The translations under genes and the position numbers were made by a program. Positions 35,271-44,509 of a stretch of DNA of 64,000 bases are shown one piece after another; position 1 is the stretch's first letter; each line of letters starts with the position of its first letter. Source of the stretch: Pseudomonas kermanshahensis (GTDB taxonomy: Bacteria > Pseudomonadota > Gammaproteobacteria > Pseudomonadales > Pseudomonadaceae); NCBI RefSeq assembly GCF_014269205.2, contig NZ_JABWRY020000001.1, forward strand, positions 3,100,001 through 3,164,000, written 5' to 3'. The notes beneath the pieces were generated by a model that worked only from the letters and a program-made list of their open reading frames with translations, had not been told where the DNA came from and ran no database searches.

Positions 35271-37880
35271 TTACCCTGGCACCGTCTCACCCCCCGGCTG
35301 CTCGCCCTCTTGCACGGCTGGCTGCGGCACAATCGAGGCAAAGAACCACGGCGAAATCAGCGTGACCAACAAAATGGTCATGAAGCCGCTGGATGACAGC
35401 GCCAGTATTACCAATACACCCAAGTCAATGACGGGTTTGTAGGCGGAGAACAGCAGCGCGACAAAGCCCATCGAGAAGATCACGACGTTGACCACCGTCG
35501 AGCGCCCGACGCCCTGCATGGCCGCCAGGATGGCCTCGTCGATCTCGATGCCCTTGTGCACCAGCATCTTGATCCGTGACAACAGGTGAACGGCGTAATC
35601 CACGACGCCCACCACCAGGAACGTCACCAGTGTGGTACCGATGTTCAACTCGATATCCAACAGGTACATGCTGCCGTACACCGTCACCGACGTGGTGAGC
35701 AACGTCAGCATGCCGAGGATACCCAGGCGTACTGACTTGAGCCAGAACATCATCATCAAGGTCACGGCCAGCAACGCCAGCGAGAAGCTCAGCACCTGAC
35801 CTTGGGTGATTTCCTGCAACACACCGGTCCATATGTACGGCGTACCGGCATGGGTGACGTGCAGGTTGGCCGGTTTGTTGATGACCAGCCAGGCGTCCAG
35901 TTTATCGAGCATCGCCTGGTAATCGCCCGCCACAGAGGAGGTCATGGTAAACAGCGTCACCGCCTTCGAGTAATCGGCATTGAGCACGTTCTGCAAGTCG
36001 GTGCCGCCACCGTTCTCGAACATCATGATGTGTTGCTCGATGAGCGAGTTGCCGTCGACATCGAAGGTCTCCGGGTTCCCGTCATCATCGACCACCGTCA
36101 CCTGCTCCACTGCCTGCGGCACCCGCAGGAAAGCAGGGTTCATGTCGTTGAGCACGAGGTTCATGCGCTTGATGTAGGTCGCCACCGAATAGGTGTAACT
36201 CACGTTCGGCTGGGCCTTGATGAACTGGTCCAGACGCTCGAGGAACTGCACGGTTTCAGTGGTCAGCGCGCCACGCGGAGTCTTGGTGTCGAAAGCGATC
36301 CAGCCCGGGGATGTACCCGCGACTCCGGCCCGGTTGATGAACTCGTCGGACATCCGCACCGGGCTGTCCTTCTTGAAGTAGGCAATGCCCGAGTCTTCGA
36401 TATCTACCTTGAACGTGAACACTGTCATCATCGCCAACAACGGCAGGGTCACCAGCAATACAGGCTTGCGCCAGCGAATCAGCCAGGCACAGAACACCAC
36501 CAGATAGTAGGAGATCAGCGACTCTTTGAGTTGCACTTTGCGCGGTACGGCATCTTTGCCCCAGATCGAAATCCACGCCGGAATCAGTAGCAACGAGATG
36601 ATCAGCGCCGCGGTCAGGCCGATGGACATGAACACGCCAAAGTTGCGGATGCTGACAATGTTGTTGGTGGTGGAAATCAAGAACGTCGCAATAGTCGTGA
36701 CCGTTGTCAGAACCACGGGCGTGACCATCAGGCGCTGGGTTTCACGGTTGGCTTCGCGGAACGACTTACCCGAATTGAGCTGTTCGTAATACTCGGCCAT
36801 GACGTGGATCGCGTCGGCACAACAGATGGTGAACAGGAACACCGGCAAGACACTGGTGAGCAAGTCCATCGGCACATGCAGCAACGCCATCAGGCCAAGG
36901 GTCCAGATGGTGCAGAACAGGATATTGAACAGCGGCAGCACCACGCCAAGTGGTTTGCGAAAGAAGAAAACCAGCAGAGAGGTCACCAACAGGAACACGA
37001 TCGGGAACAGCATCGCCAGGTCGTGATCGATGATTTCCTGCTGGGCCGCGATGAAGATCGGCATGCCGGCGATAAACACCTCATCGGTGAACTCCGGGTG
37101 AGCGGCCTGGTACTTCGCGATGATCTCACGGACCTGGTGATAGGCACGCAACTGGGCCTGAGCGTCGTCCTGTTTGGTGCCCAGTTCGGCGACGACCATG
37201 GCGACTTTCTTGTCCGCCGAAACGACGCCACCGACCATCTGCTCATTGCCCATGATCTGCGCTTCAACCTTGATCGGGTCCATATCCAGCGCGTGCAGGG
37301 TCTTGTGGATCCACAACTCGCCATCGGCACTCAAGCTGATGTTTTCCAAGTCAGCCATCGAGGCCATTTCCTGGATCGGGTTGAGCCGCTCGGCAAGAAA
37401 GCTCAGGAACTGCAGGTCATGGCTGTCCCAGTGCCGGGCAATCCCATGGTCGCGCAGCGCTTTGGCGGCAGCGTAATCGTTCTGCGAAAAACCCTCGGCG
37501 AGGATCTGCACCAGCAAACTCTGGGCATCAGGGTCGCCACTGTGGAGGCCGACGATGCGCTGCAGTTCGACACGGTCCTCATCGTTCGCCAGCATCAACC
37601 GGCGTATGGCCTGGGACAGCTCGAACTGGGCGTTCAGCGACGTGGTGTTGAAGACACTCTCCGGGTTGCTCAGCGCCACCATGACCGAGTCATACGTGCC
37701 GGTGAACTCACGCTGCAAATCAATGATCGTCTTGCGCGCCGGGTGAGTGTCCTTGAGCAGATACGGATTGGTGTCCGACATCAGCGCGCCGAGGGTGTAG
37801 GTGAAGTAGGCGGTGATCGCCACCAGCACGAACACAATTGCCCGCGCATAGCGCTCGACGAAGTTCAGGTATCTTTCCAT
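35271..37880 (-). CDS. MMPL/RND-superfamily lipid-type exporter
   Basis: An 869-residue inner-membrane protein with the duplicated MMPL architecture: one membrane helix near the N-terminus, a large periplasmic loop (about 45-285), five helices, a short cytoplasmic part, then helix, second periplasmic loop (about 495-700) and five helices. The segment LFTICCADAIHVMAEYYEQL is typical of COG1033 proteins. Such proteins move lipids or lipid-linked products from the inner membrane. It is the last gene of the eleven-gene operon, just after a LolA-like carrier and an outer-membrane barrel, implying an envelope-spanning export set. Confidence 0.88.
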   Translation of the reverse strand: MERYLNFVERYARAIVFVLVAITAYFTYTLGALMSDTNPYLLKDTHPARKTIIDLQREFTGTYDSVMVALSNPESVFNTTSLNAQFELSQAIRRLMLANDEDRVELQRIVGLHSGDPDAQSLLVQILAEGFSQNDYAAAKALRDHGIARHWDSHDLQFLSFLAERLNPIQEMASMADLENISLSADGELWIHKTLHALDMDPIKVEAQIMGNEQMVGGVVSADKKVAMVVAELGTKQDDAQAQLRAYHQVREIIAKYQAAHPEFTDEVFIAGMPIFIAAQQEIIDHDLAMLFPIVFLLVTSLLVFFFRKPLGVVLPLFNILFCTIWTLGLMALLHVPMDLLTSVLPVFLFTICCADAIHVMAEYYEQLNSGKSFREANRETQRLMVTPVVLTTVTTIATFLISTTNNIVSIRNFGVFMSIGLTAALIISLLLIPAWISIWGKDAVPRKVQLKESLISYYLVVFCAWLIRWRKPVLLVTLPLLAMMTVFTFKVDIEDSGIAYFKKDSPVRMSDEFINRAGVAGTSPGWIAFDTKTPRGALTTETVQFLERLDQFIKAQPNVSYTYSVATYIKRMNLVLNDMNPAFLRVPQAVEQVTVVDDDGNPETFDVDGNSLIEQHIMMFENGGGTDLQNVLNADYSKAVTLFTMTSSVAGDYQAMLDKLDAWLVINKPANLHVTHAGTPYIWTGVLQEITQGQVLSFSLALLAVTLMMMFWLKSVRLGILGMLTLLTTSVTVYGSMYLLDIELNIGTTLVTFLVVGVVDYAVHLLSRIKMLVHKGIEIDEAILAAMQGVGRSTVVNVVIFSMGFVALLFSAYKPVIDLGVLVILALSSSGFMTILLVTLISPWFFASIVPQPAVQEGEQPGGETVPG

Positions 37881-37913
37881 GAATGAAGGTTCCAGATGAA
37901 TCGAGAGCGGCGC

Positions 37914-38750
37914 TTAGCGGGCAGACACGGCGTATTCCGGCAAGTCGCCGGCTTTCAGCCCCCGTTTGATCGCGGTCTGCGTGAACAGGCGGTCGTCCAG
38001 CGCGACGTTGTACTGCAACTGGTTGAAGCGCAGCTGAGAGCGCGTACCGGCGATGAAGTCCTCGGTTTCGCTGAGGGTAATGCTGTCGATCTGGTCGATG
38101 GTTTCAGTCTTCAGGGTGCGCATCTGCTTGAACATCACACCTTTTACATCGAAGAAGTCCTGGCGTAATACCAGTGAGTTCTTCTTATCAACCCAGACCT
38201 TGAGCTTGTTGTAGCCGGTCTTGGCCAGAACGGCAGGCGTCGCCGGCTCACGCTCGATCACGTAGCAATCGCGGCCCTGCAACTGCTCTTCGCCAACCAG
38301 CGTTTGGCGATAGTCTTCGGCGCGAATCTTGTCGAGGTCGGCATAGGAGTAGTCGCTACCCATGAACGCCCCGCGTTTGTCGGTGGTGGAAATCCTTCGG
38401 GTCTGTCGGCTGACCGGCAAATACATCCATTGGCTGTCTTCGAGGCCCAGGGCCTCGCGCGGGTTTTCGATGTGGAAGGCGACGTCACGCACATCACTCG
38501 GCGCGGAGAAATACATGGTGAATTTGTCGCTGTCCGGGTAATCCTTTTGCAGGTAGCTGAACTCGCGGATGCGGCTGTTACCTTGCTTGTCGATCAGGAT
38601 CAGGGACACCTGGGACATGAAGCTCTTGCCGTCATCGCGGTCCCGGGCCTGGCGAATGATGTCGTCGGCCGTGCGTGTTTCAGCTGCCAGGGTGGCAGCG
38701 GCGCTCAGCAGCAGTGCGCTTACCGTCAGGGTCTTGAAGATGGGCAACAT
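37914..38750 (-). CDS. Periplasmic LolA-like outer-membrane lipoprotein-sorting family protein
   Basis: A 278-residue secreted protein. The signal peptide covers about residues 1-22 (LTVSALLLSAAATLAA). The rest matches the lipoprotein-sorting family seen beside MMPL transporters, with SDVRDVAFHIENP, SQWMYLPVSRQTRRIS and DYSYADLDKI. The ATG at 38748-38750 has AGGA 8 bases upstream; the open frame further upstream overlaps the barrel gene. It likely shuttles a lipid product from the MMPL protein to the outer membrane. Confidence 0.83.
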   Translation of the reverse strand: MLPIFKTLTVSALLLSAAATLAAETRTADDIIRQARDRDDGKSFMSQVSLILIDKQGNSRIREFSYLQKDYPDSDKFTMYFSAPSDVRDVAFHIENPREALGLEDSQWMYLPVSRQTRRISTTDKRGAFMGSDYSYADLDKIRAEDYRQTLVGEEQLQGRDCYVIEREPATPAVLAKTGYNKLKVWVDKKNSLVLRQDFFDVKGVMFKQMRTLKTETIDQIDSITLSETEDFIAGTRSQLRFNQLQYNVALDDRLFTQTAIKRGLKAGDLPEYAVSAR

Positions 38751-38800
38751 CGCGATTTCCTTTTCATTGTTTGAGTGGTTCGCACACCGCACCGGTGTGG

Positions 38801-40084
38801 TCAGAACAGATAACCGGCGGACAAGCGCACCTGGTCGCGGTTGGCGTACGCACCGAACTGGCGGTCGGGCTTGCCGAAGAACACATCGACTTCGAGCCCC
38901 AACTTGAGCCAGTCCACCGGTTTGTAGGTGAAGATCCCCTGAACGAAACTGTCGTCCTGCGCTGGCGGCGACATGCCGAAAACCAGACGGGTCTTGAGGC
39001 GATCCTGGAACTGCGAGCCTTCGGCAGACACGGTGAACAGGTCGTCGCGTTTGTCCTGGACCATACCGGGCTGCCAGTCGAGCAGCCGCTGATGTTGCCA
39101 CTGCGTCGAGATCAGCCAGTCCCGCAATAGGTAATCGACGCCCAGCAGCGACTTGGTCATCGCCGTCTGGTCGCTGCCGTAAGCGCGGTAAGGATCGGTG
39201 ACGCGCCAATTGTCGAAGTAGGCGACTTCACTGCGTACCACGATGCTGTGGCCGGCATCGATGGCCACACCGGCGCCGCCCATGGAATAGCGCGGGAATT
39301 GCCGTTCGAGGCGAATCAGGCCCTCTTCGGTCTGGCCTTCGACGGCGTAAACCGGGTCCTGTTGGCGGGCGTTGAGGGCAACGAAGCTGACATCCACCGT
39401 GCCGATCCGGCCGTTGGCACTGGCGCCGTAACCGAAGCCACTGTGACCGTCATAACCGGGCCGCGAATCGACCACAAACATCTGCGGATCGGGCGTGGCA
39501 AAGATCGGTGCATCGAACTCGCTGCCGACGGCCGGCGCCTGGTTTTTCACAAAATCAGTGATCACCAGCGCTTCCAGCTCCCACTCGGCGACCGGCTGCA
39601 CTAGGCGAATCATCGGCACGGCGATGCGGCTGTCTTCCAACAGACCGATCACACCCTCGCGATAATCCAGCGGGTTGATCTGATCGAGCACCCGTAATTC
39701 ATCTGCACGCCCCCACACCACTTGCTGCCAGCCCACCGTCAGCTCGCCGTCACCAACGTAGAGCCCCCAGTAAAGGTGCCGCCAATCGGCAGTTGCCCGG
39801 TAATCGTCCCGGGCTTGCGCGCTGTATGGGTTGTTGCCGTCATAACGGAAGTCGTAACGGGCTCGGCCCTTGGCCTTGTAGTAGCCGCTGTCCCAGGCAT
39901 CCTCCAGGCTGAACTTGAGGTACACGGCCTTTTGCGTGACCTGGTCGTCACCGTGCAGACGCACGGCCGTGGCAACGCCGATCTCCGCTTCATGATGCGC
40001 CGGCAACCACTCGGCAATCGCCACTGGCGAGCCGAGGCTGACCAGCGCGGCCAAAAGGCCGCGGTTCAATTCCAGTCGAGCCAT
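38801..40084 (-). CDS. Outer-membrane beta-barrel protein (DUF1302-like)
   Basis: A 427-residue protein with a signal peptide (to about residue 24), alternating aromatic/polar beta-strands and a C-terminal Phe (AGYLF), the BAM recognition signature. Segments such as YWGLYVGDGELTVGWQQVVW and LRVLDQINPLDYRE are typical of DUF1302-type barrels that often accompany MMPL plus LolA-like genes. The ATG at 40082-40084 is two bases after the SDR stop. It is the presumed outer-membrane exit or anchoring component. Confidence 0.8.
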   Translation of the reverse strand: MARLELNRGLLAALVSLGSPVAIAEWLPAHHEAEIGVATAVRLHGDDQVTQKAVYLKFSLEDAWDSGYYKAKGRARYDFRYDGNNPYSAQARDDYRATADWRHLYWGLYVGDGELTVGWQQVVWGRADELRVLDQINPLDYREGVIGLLEDSRIAVPMIRLVQPVAEWELEALVITDFVKNQAPAVGSEFDAPIFATPDPQMFVVDSRPGYDGHSGFGYGASANGRIGTVDVSFVALNARQQDPVYAVEGQTEEGLIRLERQFPRYSMGGAGVAIDAGHSIVVRSEVAYFDNWRVTDPYRAYGSDQTAMTKSLLGVDYLLRDWLISTQWQHQRLLDWQPGMVQDKRDDLFTVSAEGSQFQDRLKTRLVFGMSPPAQDDSFVQGIFTYKPVDWLKLGLEVDVFFGKPDRQFGAYANRDQVRLSAGYLF

Positions 40085-40086
40085 GG

Positions 40087-40851
40087 CTACATTCCCAACC
40101 CGGCACCGCCGTCGATCATCAGGCTTTGCGCCGTGACACCACTCGCTTGCGGGCTCGCCAGATAACGGACCATGGCCGCCACTTCGTCGCCCTGAATGAA
40201 GCGCCGCAGGGGCAACTTCTTCTTGGCATTGCGCAGGATTTGCTCGGGGGTGATCCCGGCGATGCGCGCTTGAGCCGCCAATTCGCCTTGCAGCATCGGT
40301 GTGTCGATCCAGGCGGGCAGGATGGCATTGACGGTGATTCGCCGTGGCGCCAGGTCCAGCGCCAAGGCTTTGGTCATGCCGATGATGCCGTGCTTGGAGG
40401 CGCAGTAAGCGGTGTTGCGGACCTTGCCCGCTCGGCCGAGGATCGACGACATGTTGACGATCCGCCCACCATCCGCCATCAGTGGCAGGCACAACGAGGT
40501 GACGTAAAAGGTGCCGTTGAGGTTGATCGAAATTACCTTGTGCCAGTTGTCGAGGTCTTCGGGTTCGTTCTCGTCGCAGACCCCGGCGCTGTTGACCAGC
40601 ACATCGACAAAGCCGACCCGGTTGGCCAGGCCCTTGAACAGCAGTTGCAGGCTGGCGAGATCGGCGATGTTCGCTTGATGGGTTTCGATGCGAGCGGCAA
40701 ATTCGCCCTCGGTGACCCACCTCTGCAAGGTTGCCAGATCCCGATCAAGCAAGATCAAAAGGTGCTCGGCCTGTGCTGCAAAATTTTCCGCGACGGCGCG
40801 GCCAATACCATTGGCCGCGCCGGTAATCACAATCGTGCGTGCCTCGCTCAT
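40087..40851 (-). CDS. Short-chain dehydrogenase/reductase
   Basis: A 254-residue classical SDR. The cofactor motif is GAANGIG, the NSAG motif is present, and the catalytic Ser (NMSSILG), Tyr and Lys (YCASKHG) are intact. It overlaps the upstream fabG-like gene by four bases (ATGA). It probably acts as a second ketoreductase, or modifies the released amine or aldehyde in the product pathway. The order fabG-SDR within a ketosynthase operon supports a role in chain processing. Confidence 0.85.
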   Translation of the reverse strand: MSEARTIVITGAANGIGRAVAENFAAQAEHLLILLDRDLATLQRWVTEGEFAARIETHQANIADLASLQLLFKGLANRVGFVDVLVNSAGVCDENEPEDLDNWHKVISINLNGTFYVTSLCLPLMADGGRIVNMSSILGRAGKVRNTAYCASKHGIIGMTKALALDLAPRRITVNAILPAWIDTPMLQGELAAQARIAGITPEQILRNAKKKLPLRRFIQGDEVAAMVRYLASPQASGVTAQSLMIDGGAGLGM

Positions 40852-41585
40852 AGCATTTTCAATCCGCCGTTGACGGACAAGACTTCGCCCGTGACGTACA
40901 GGCCGCGCTCGGCCAGATACAGCACCGCGTCGGCAATTTCTTCAGGCCGGGCGAACCGTTTGATCAACAGCCGCGACTGGATTTCCTGCTCATGGGCGCC
41001 GACCAGGGCTTCGCTCATGTCGGTGCTGACGATGCCGGGCGCCACCGCGTTGACCCGGATGTTGCGCGGCGCCAACTCCACCGCCAGTGCGCGTGTCAAT
41101 GCGTCTACACCACCTTTGGCGGCGGCGTAGTTGCTCTGGCCCTTGCCGGGCTTTTGCGCGGCCACCGAACTGAGGTTGACGATGCACCCGCTGCGTTGGC
41201 GCATCATGCAGGGCAGCACCTGCTGACAGCACAACAACGTGCCGACCAGGTTGGTCTGGATGACCTCGGTGATGTCGCTCAACGATTGCGTGGCGAGCAA
41301 ACCGTCACGGGTAACACCGGCGTTGTTGACCAACAAGTCGATACGCTCGAAACGTTGCTCGACCCGTTCAAAAAACGCCTGAATGCGCTGCGCATCCTTG
41401 ACATCACACTGCACGGCCAGGCACTCCCGGCCGAGCCCTTCGACCTGCGCTTGCAAGGCAGCGGCTGACGCCTCGTCACGGACATAACTGAAGGCAACCT
41501 GATAACCCGCGCCGGCCAGGGCCAGCACGATGGACTTGCCAATGCCGCGGCTTCCGCCAGTCACGACAGCTATTTTCTGAGCCAT
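40848..41585 (-). CDS. 3-oxoacyl-ACP reductase (FabG-like)
   Basis: A 245-residue SDR with FabG features: TGGSRGIG, NNAGVTRDGLL, NLSSVAAQKPGKGQSNYAAA with the YAAAK catalytic pair, and a C-terminal GEVLSVNGG. It most likely reduces 3-oxoacyl chains on the operon's carrier protein. It lies 9 bases after the aminotransferase-reductase gene and overlaps the next SDR. No dehydratase or enoyl reductase is encoded in the operon. Confidence 0.88.
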   Translation of the reverse strand: MAQKIAVVTGGSRGIGKSIVLALAGAGYQVAFSYVRDEASAAALQAQVEGLGRECLAVQCDVKDAQRIQAFFERVEQRFERIDLLVNNAGVTRDGLLATQSLSDITEVIQTNLVGTLLCCQQVLPCMMRQRSGCIVNLSSVAAQKPGKGQSNYAAAKGGVDALTRALAVELAPRNIRVNAVAPGIVSTDMSEALVGAHEQEIQSRLLIKRFARPEEIADAVLYLAERGLYVTGEVLSVNGGLKML

Positions 41586-41594
41586 GACCGCTCC

Positions 41595-44474
41595 TTAAAG
41601 TGAGTTTTGAGTTTTGAATTGCGCGAGGGTGAAGCCGTGGGTCGCGGCGAGTGCGCGGACCTGCTGAACTTGCTCACGGCTGATATCGCCGTAGGAACCG
41701 TGCTGGCTCATACCAGACAAGCCCATCAACACCGACTCGGCCATGCACGCATACAGCTGGCCTTTTTTCAGGTAGGCCCGCACGTTGGGCGCCAGGCCGT
41801 CGTCGAACGGCGTCTGGACGATGCCGCCGTGCATGTAGAGCACGTCTTCGCGTTGGCTCGGCAGGCCTTGATGGACGTTCAGCGGCACGGCGATATCGCA
41901 AATCACGCTGCGCTCGGCGAAATGTTCGGCACCGAGGAACGGCTGAGGCGCATTGGCAGCGCACAGGACGATCCGTGCGCCCTTGAGGGCGTCGAGATCG
42001 TTGGTGACTGTGATGAAGGCGTTCGCGCCAAGGCGCTCATCCACCAGACGGGCGATGTGCAAACCGAGGTCGGCTTTTTGTCCATGTGAGTGCAACAAGC
42101 CACGAAAACCTTCAAGGGTCAGCAGTCGCTGCGCCAACCGGTCGTGTTCGGCCGTGCCTTTGAGGATCGAACGGGCCGCGTCGGCGTAAATCTGTTGCGC
42201 AGTTTTCTCCAGGCGCCGAACCGAGCCGTCACGACCGCTGCCAATTAGAATCAGGTGATCGACGGTGGCGGACAGCACCGAAGCATAGGTCGACGCAACG
42301 TTACCGGCGGCACCGACAACGGCAGCAGTTTGCTCGCGCAGTGCCAGACCTTGCTGTACACAGCCTTGCTCGATGGCTTCGAGCCCCATGCCGATGGTCA
42401 GGGCATTGCCGGACGTCAACGCCATGTCGGCAATCTTCAGCGCTTGACAATTGTGGGTGACGATCGAGGTGTACATCCCGAGGCCGGCGATGTTGCAGCC
42501 ATCGGCGCGGGCATCGGTGACACGTCTGCCGACTTCTTCGCGGATGCTGTCCAGGTCACCGCTGAGGATGTACTCGGCCATGGCATCCGAATCCATGCAC
42601 AGCGGGTACAAGGTGAACTCCACCGCCATGCCGAGGCGCGACCGAATGATCACCGGGCCCACTGGCACAGCGCGGCGTTCAGGCTTGGTGCGGTTGATGA
42701 ACGTGCGTTTTTGTTCCGGGCTCAGGGCTGCCAGCGAGGGATCGACGTCACCGAGGATATCTGCATCGATCAGGTGGTTGATGAACGCTACCCGAGCGAC
42801 GACTTCGACCTTGGCATCGATGTTTTCAACGGGCTCGGCCACCCGAAAATCGTCCTGACGGACTGGCACGGCGGGAATCGAGTCCGCGCAGATACCTGCC
42901 GCCAACGGCAACGCATCGCCACGGCGCAGCATGTCGCAGACCCGTTGCAGGGCACCGATCAGCCCGTCGATTTCGCTCAAGGTGATACAGGCTGGCGGCT
43001 CCAGGCGAATCACATTGGAATTGCTGCCTGACGGTGCTACCCGCAACGCTTCGAATTGCAACAGGTAACCGGCGATCAAGTAACCCAAGGCATCGTTGTA
43101 CTGGGCCGACGCCTGTACCAGCGAGCTGCTGACACTCAAGTCGTGCAATTCCAAACCCACCAGCAAGCCACGCCCGCGCACATCGGCGATCACATCCGGA
43201 TAGGCCATCTTCAGTTCATTGAGCGAGGCTTTGAGGTAGGCGCCCTTGGTACGTACGTCTTTGAGCATCGCGTCGTCATTGGCGAACAACCGGCGCAATG
43301 CCGACAGCGCGATATGGCAGGACGGATCGTCCTCGGCGAAGGTCGAGCTGTGGATGTAGCTGAACTCGCCTTCGTAGTGGCTGCTGCGGATCACCGTCGC
43401 GGCGATCTTCATCAAGCCGCCGCCAAGGGCCTTGGACAGGCAGTAATAGTCGCCTTGCAGGTTGAACTGGCTGCTGGCAAGAAACGTCCCGGCGCGACCA
43501 AAACCCGACTGCACTTCATCGACCACCAGCGGGCATTGTTGCTCGTTACACAGCCTGCGCAGCCCCAGGTAGAACTCGGCCGCGAACTCGTTGATACCGC
43601 CTTCGCCCTGAATCGGTTCCATCAACACGGCGGTAATCGCACTGAACGGCAGTTGCAGCACGTTCAGGTGTTCGCCGTCCCATTGCAGGCTCAACCAATG
43701 GTGCGTGTGCCGGGCCGGCAATTCCTGCAACTGATGGGGCTGCTGTGGGTCGATGAACTCGACGTTCAGACCAAAACGGGCAAACGGCGCGCGGTACTGA
43801 CGGCCATAGGTCAGTTGCACGGTATTGACCAATTTGCCGTGGAAGCTGCCGCGCAGGGCGACGAATACCGGTTCGATGTGCAACTGCGCCAGGTTGTGTT
43901 GGCGAACGGCTTCAACCACCTGACGCAAGGTCACGCTGTTCAGGGTGGCCGGCAAGACACCTGCAGGCAGGTCGAGGTCCGCCACATCCAGCTCGCGGTA
44001 AGCGCGTTCGCTGGCGGTCAGGCTGGCCAGGGTGAAATCGATGTCGTCGAACTGCTTTTGCAGGCTCTTCTGGCGACGGAACTCCGCGTGCTTGACGGCA
44101 ATTTCCACCGCCTCCGCGCCACTGTTGGAGAAAGTCGAAATATAACGTTCGGTGTTCTTCAGTTCGCGATTGAAGGCGTCGCTGAGCTCTCGCCCCAATT
44201 GCCCGGCCGCACCGCGGATCGACATTTGTGCGTTGAATGGCACGTCGCTGCGCAGCAGCGCACATAGCTGATCGACAAATTGTGGGTCGTTGTGGCCGAA
44301 CAGTGCCGCACCGTAACCGCCGAGAAAGTCGGTGACCGTGACCATGTCGCCCTTGGGGTTGCGGTAGAACAACTGGCTACCGAGGGCGCGCTGAAACTCA
44401 CACTCCAGGCCCAGTGCCTGGAGCAGGCCGACGAATTTGGGCCGAACGAAATCGCGATAATCCATGACAGTCAT
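41595..44474 (-). CDS. Fusion of class III aminotransferase and acyl-ACP-reductase-like domain
   Basis: A 959-residue two-domain enzyme. Residues 1-515 are a class III aminotransferase: EPIQGEGG (286-293), VDEVQSGFGR (318-327) and PLP lysine K348 (CLSKALGGG). Residues about 600-959 resemble cyanobacterial acyl-ACP reductase: GLGMYTSIV, GNALTIGMG, Rossmann VVGAAGN (719-725), and YACMAESVL, whose C910 aligns with the acyl-forming cysteine of that enzyme. The fusion should reduce an acyl thioester to aldehyde and transaminate it to a primary amine, as proposed for TamH in tambjamine synthesis. Start ATG 44472-44474; a second ATG lies three codons in. Confidence 0.82.
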   Translation of the reverse strand: MTVMDYRDFVRPKFVGLLQALGLECEFQRALGSQLFYRNPKGDMVTVTDFLGGYGAALFGHNDPQFVDQLCALLRSDVPFNAQMSIRGAAGQLGRELSDAFNRELKNTERYISTFSNSGAEAVEIAVKHAEFRRQKSLQKQFDDIDFTLASLTASERAYRELDVADLDLPAGVLPATLNSVTLRQVVEAVRQHNLAQLHIEPVFVALRGSFHGKLVNTVQLTYGRQYRAPFARFGLNVEFIDPQQPHQLQELPARHTHHWLSLQWDGEHLNVLQLPFSAITAVLMEPIQGEGGINEFAAEFYLGLRRLCNEQQCPLVVDEVQSGFGRAGTFLASSQFNLQGDYYCLSKALGGGLMKIAATVIRSSHYEGEFSYIHSSTFAEDDPSCHIALSALRRLFANDDAMLKDVRTKGAYLKASLNELKMAYPDVIADVRGRGLLVGLELHDLSVSSSLVQASAQYNDALGYLIAGYLLQFEALRVAPSGSNSNVIRLEPPACITLSEIDGLIGALQRVCDMLRRGDALPLAAGICADSIPAVPVRQDDFRVAEPVENIDAKVEVVARVAFINHLIDADILGDVDPSLAALSPEQKRTFINRTKPERRAVPVGPVIIRSRLGMAVEFTLYPLCMDSDAMAEYILSGDLDSIREEVGRRVTDARADGCNIAGLGMYTSIVTHNCQALKIADMALTSGNALTIGMGLEAIEQGCVQQGLALREQTAAVVGAAGNVASTYASVLSATVDHLILIGSGRDGSVRRLEKTAQQIYADAARSILKGTAEHDRLAQRLLTLEGFRGLLHSHGQKADLGLHIARLVDERLGANAFITVTNDLDALKGARIVLCAANAPQPFLGAEHFAERSVICDIAVPLNVHQGLPSQREDVLYMHGGIVQTPFDDGLAPNVRAYLKKGQLYACMAESVLMGLSGMSQHGSYGDISREQVQQVRALAATHGFTLAQFKTQNSL

Positions 44475-44509
44475 ATCCCTTGACGATAAAAAAGAGGCGG
44501 TAGTCAGCG

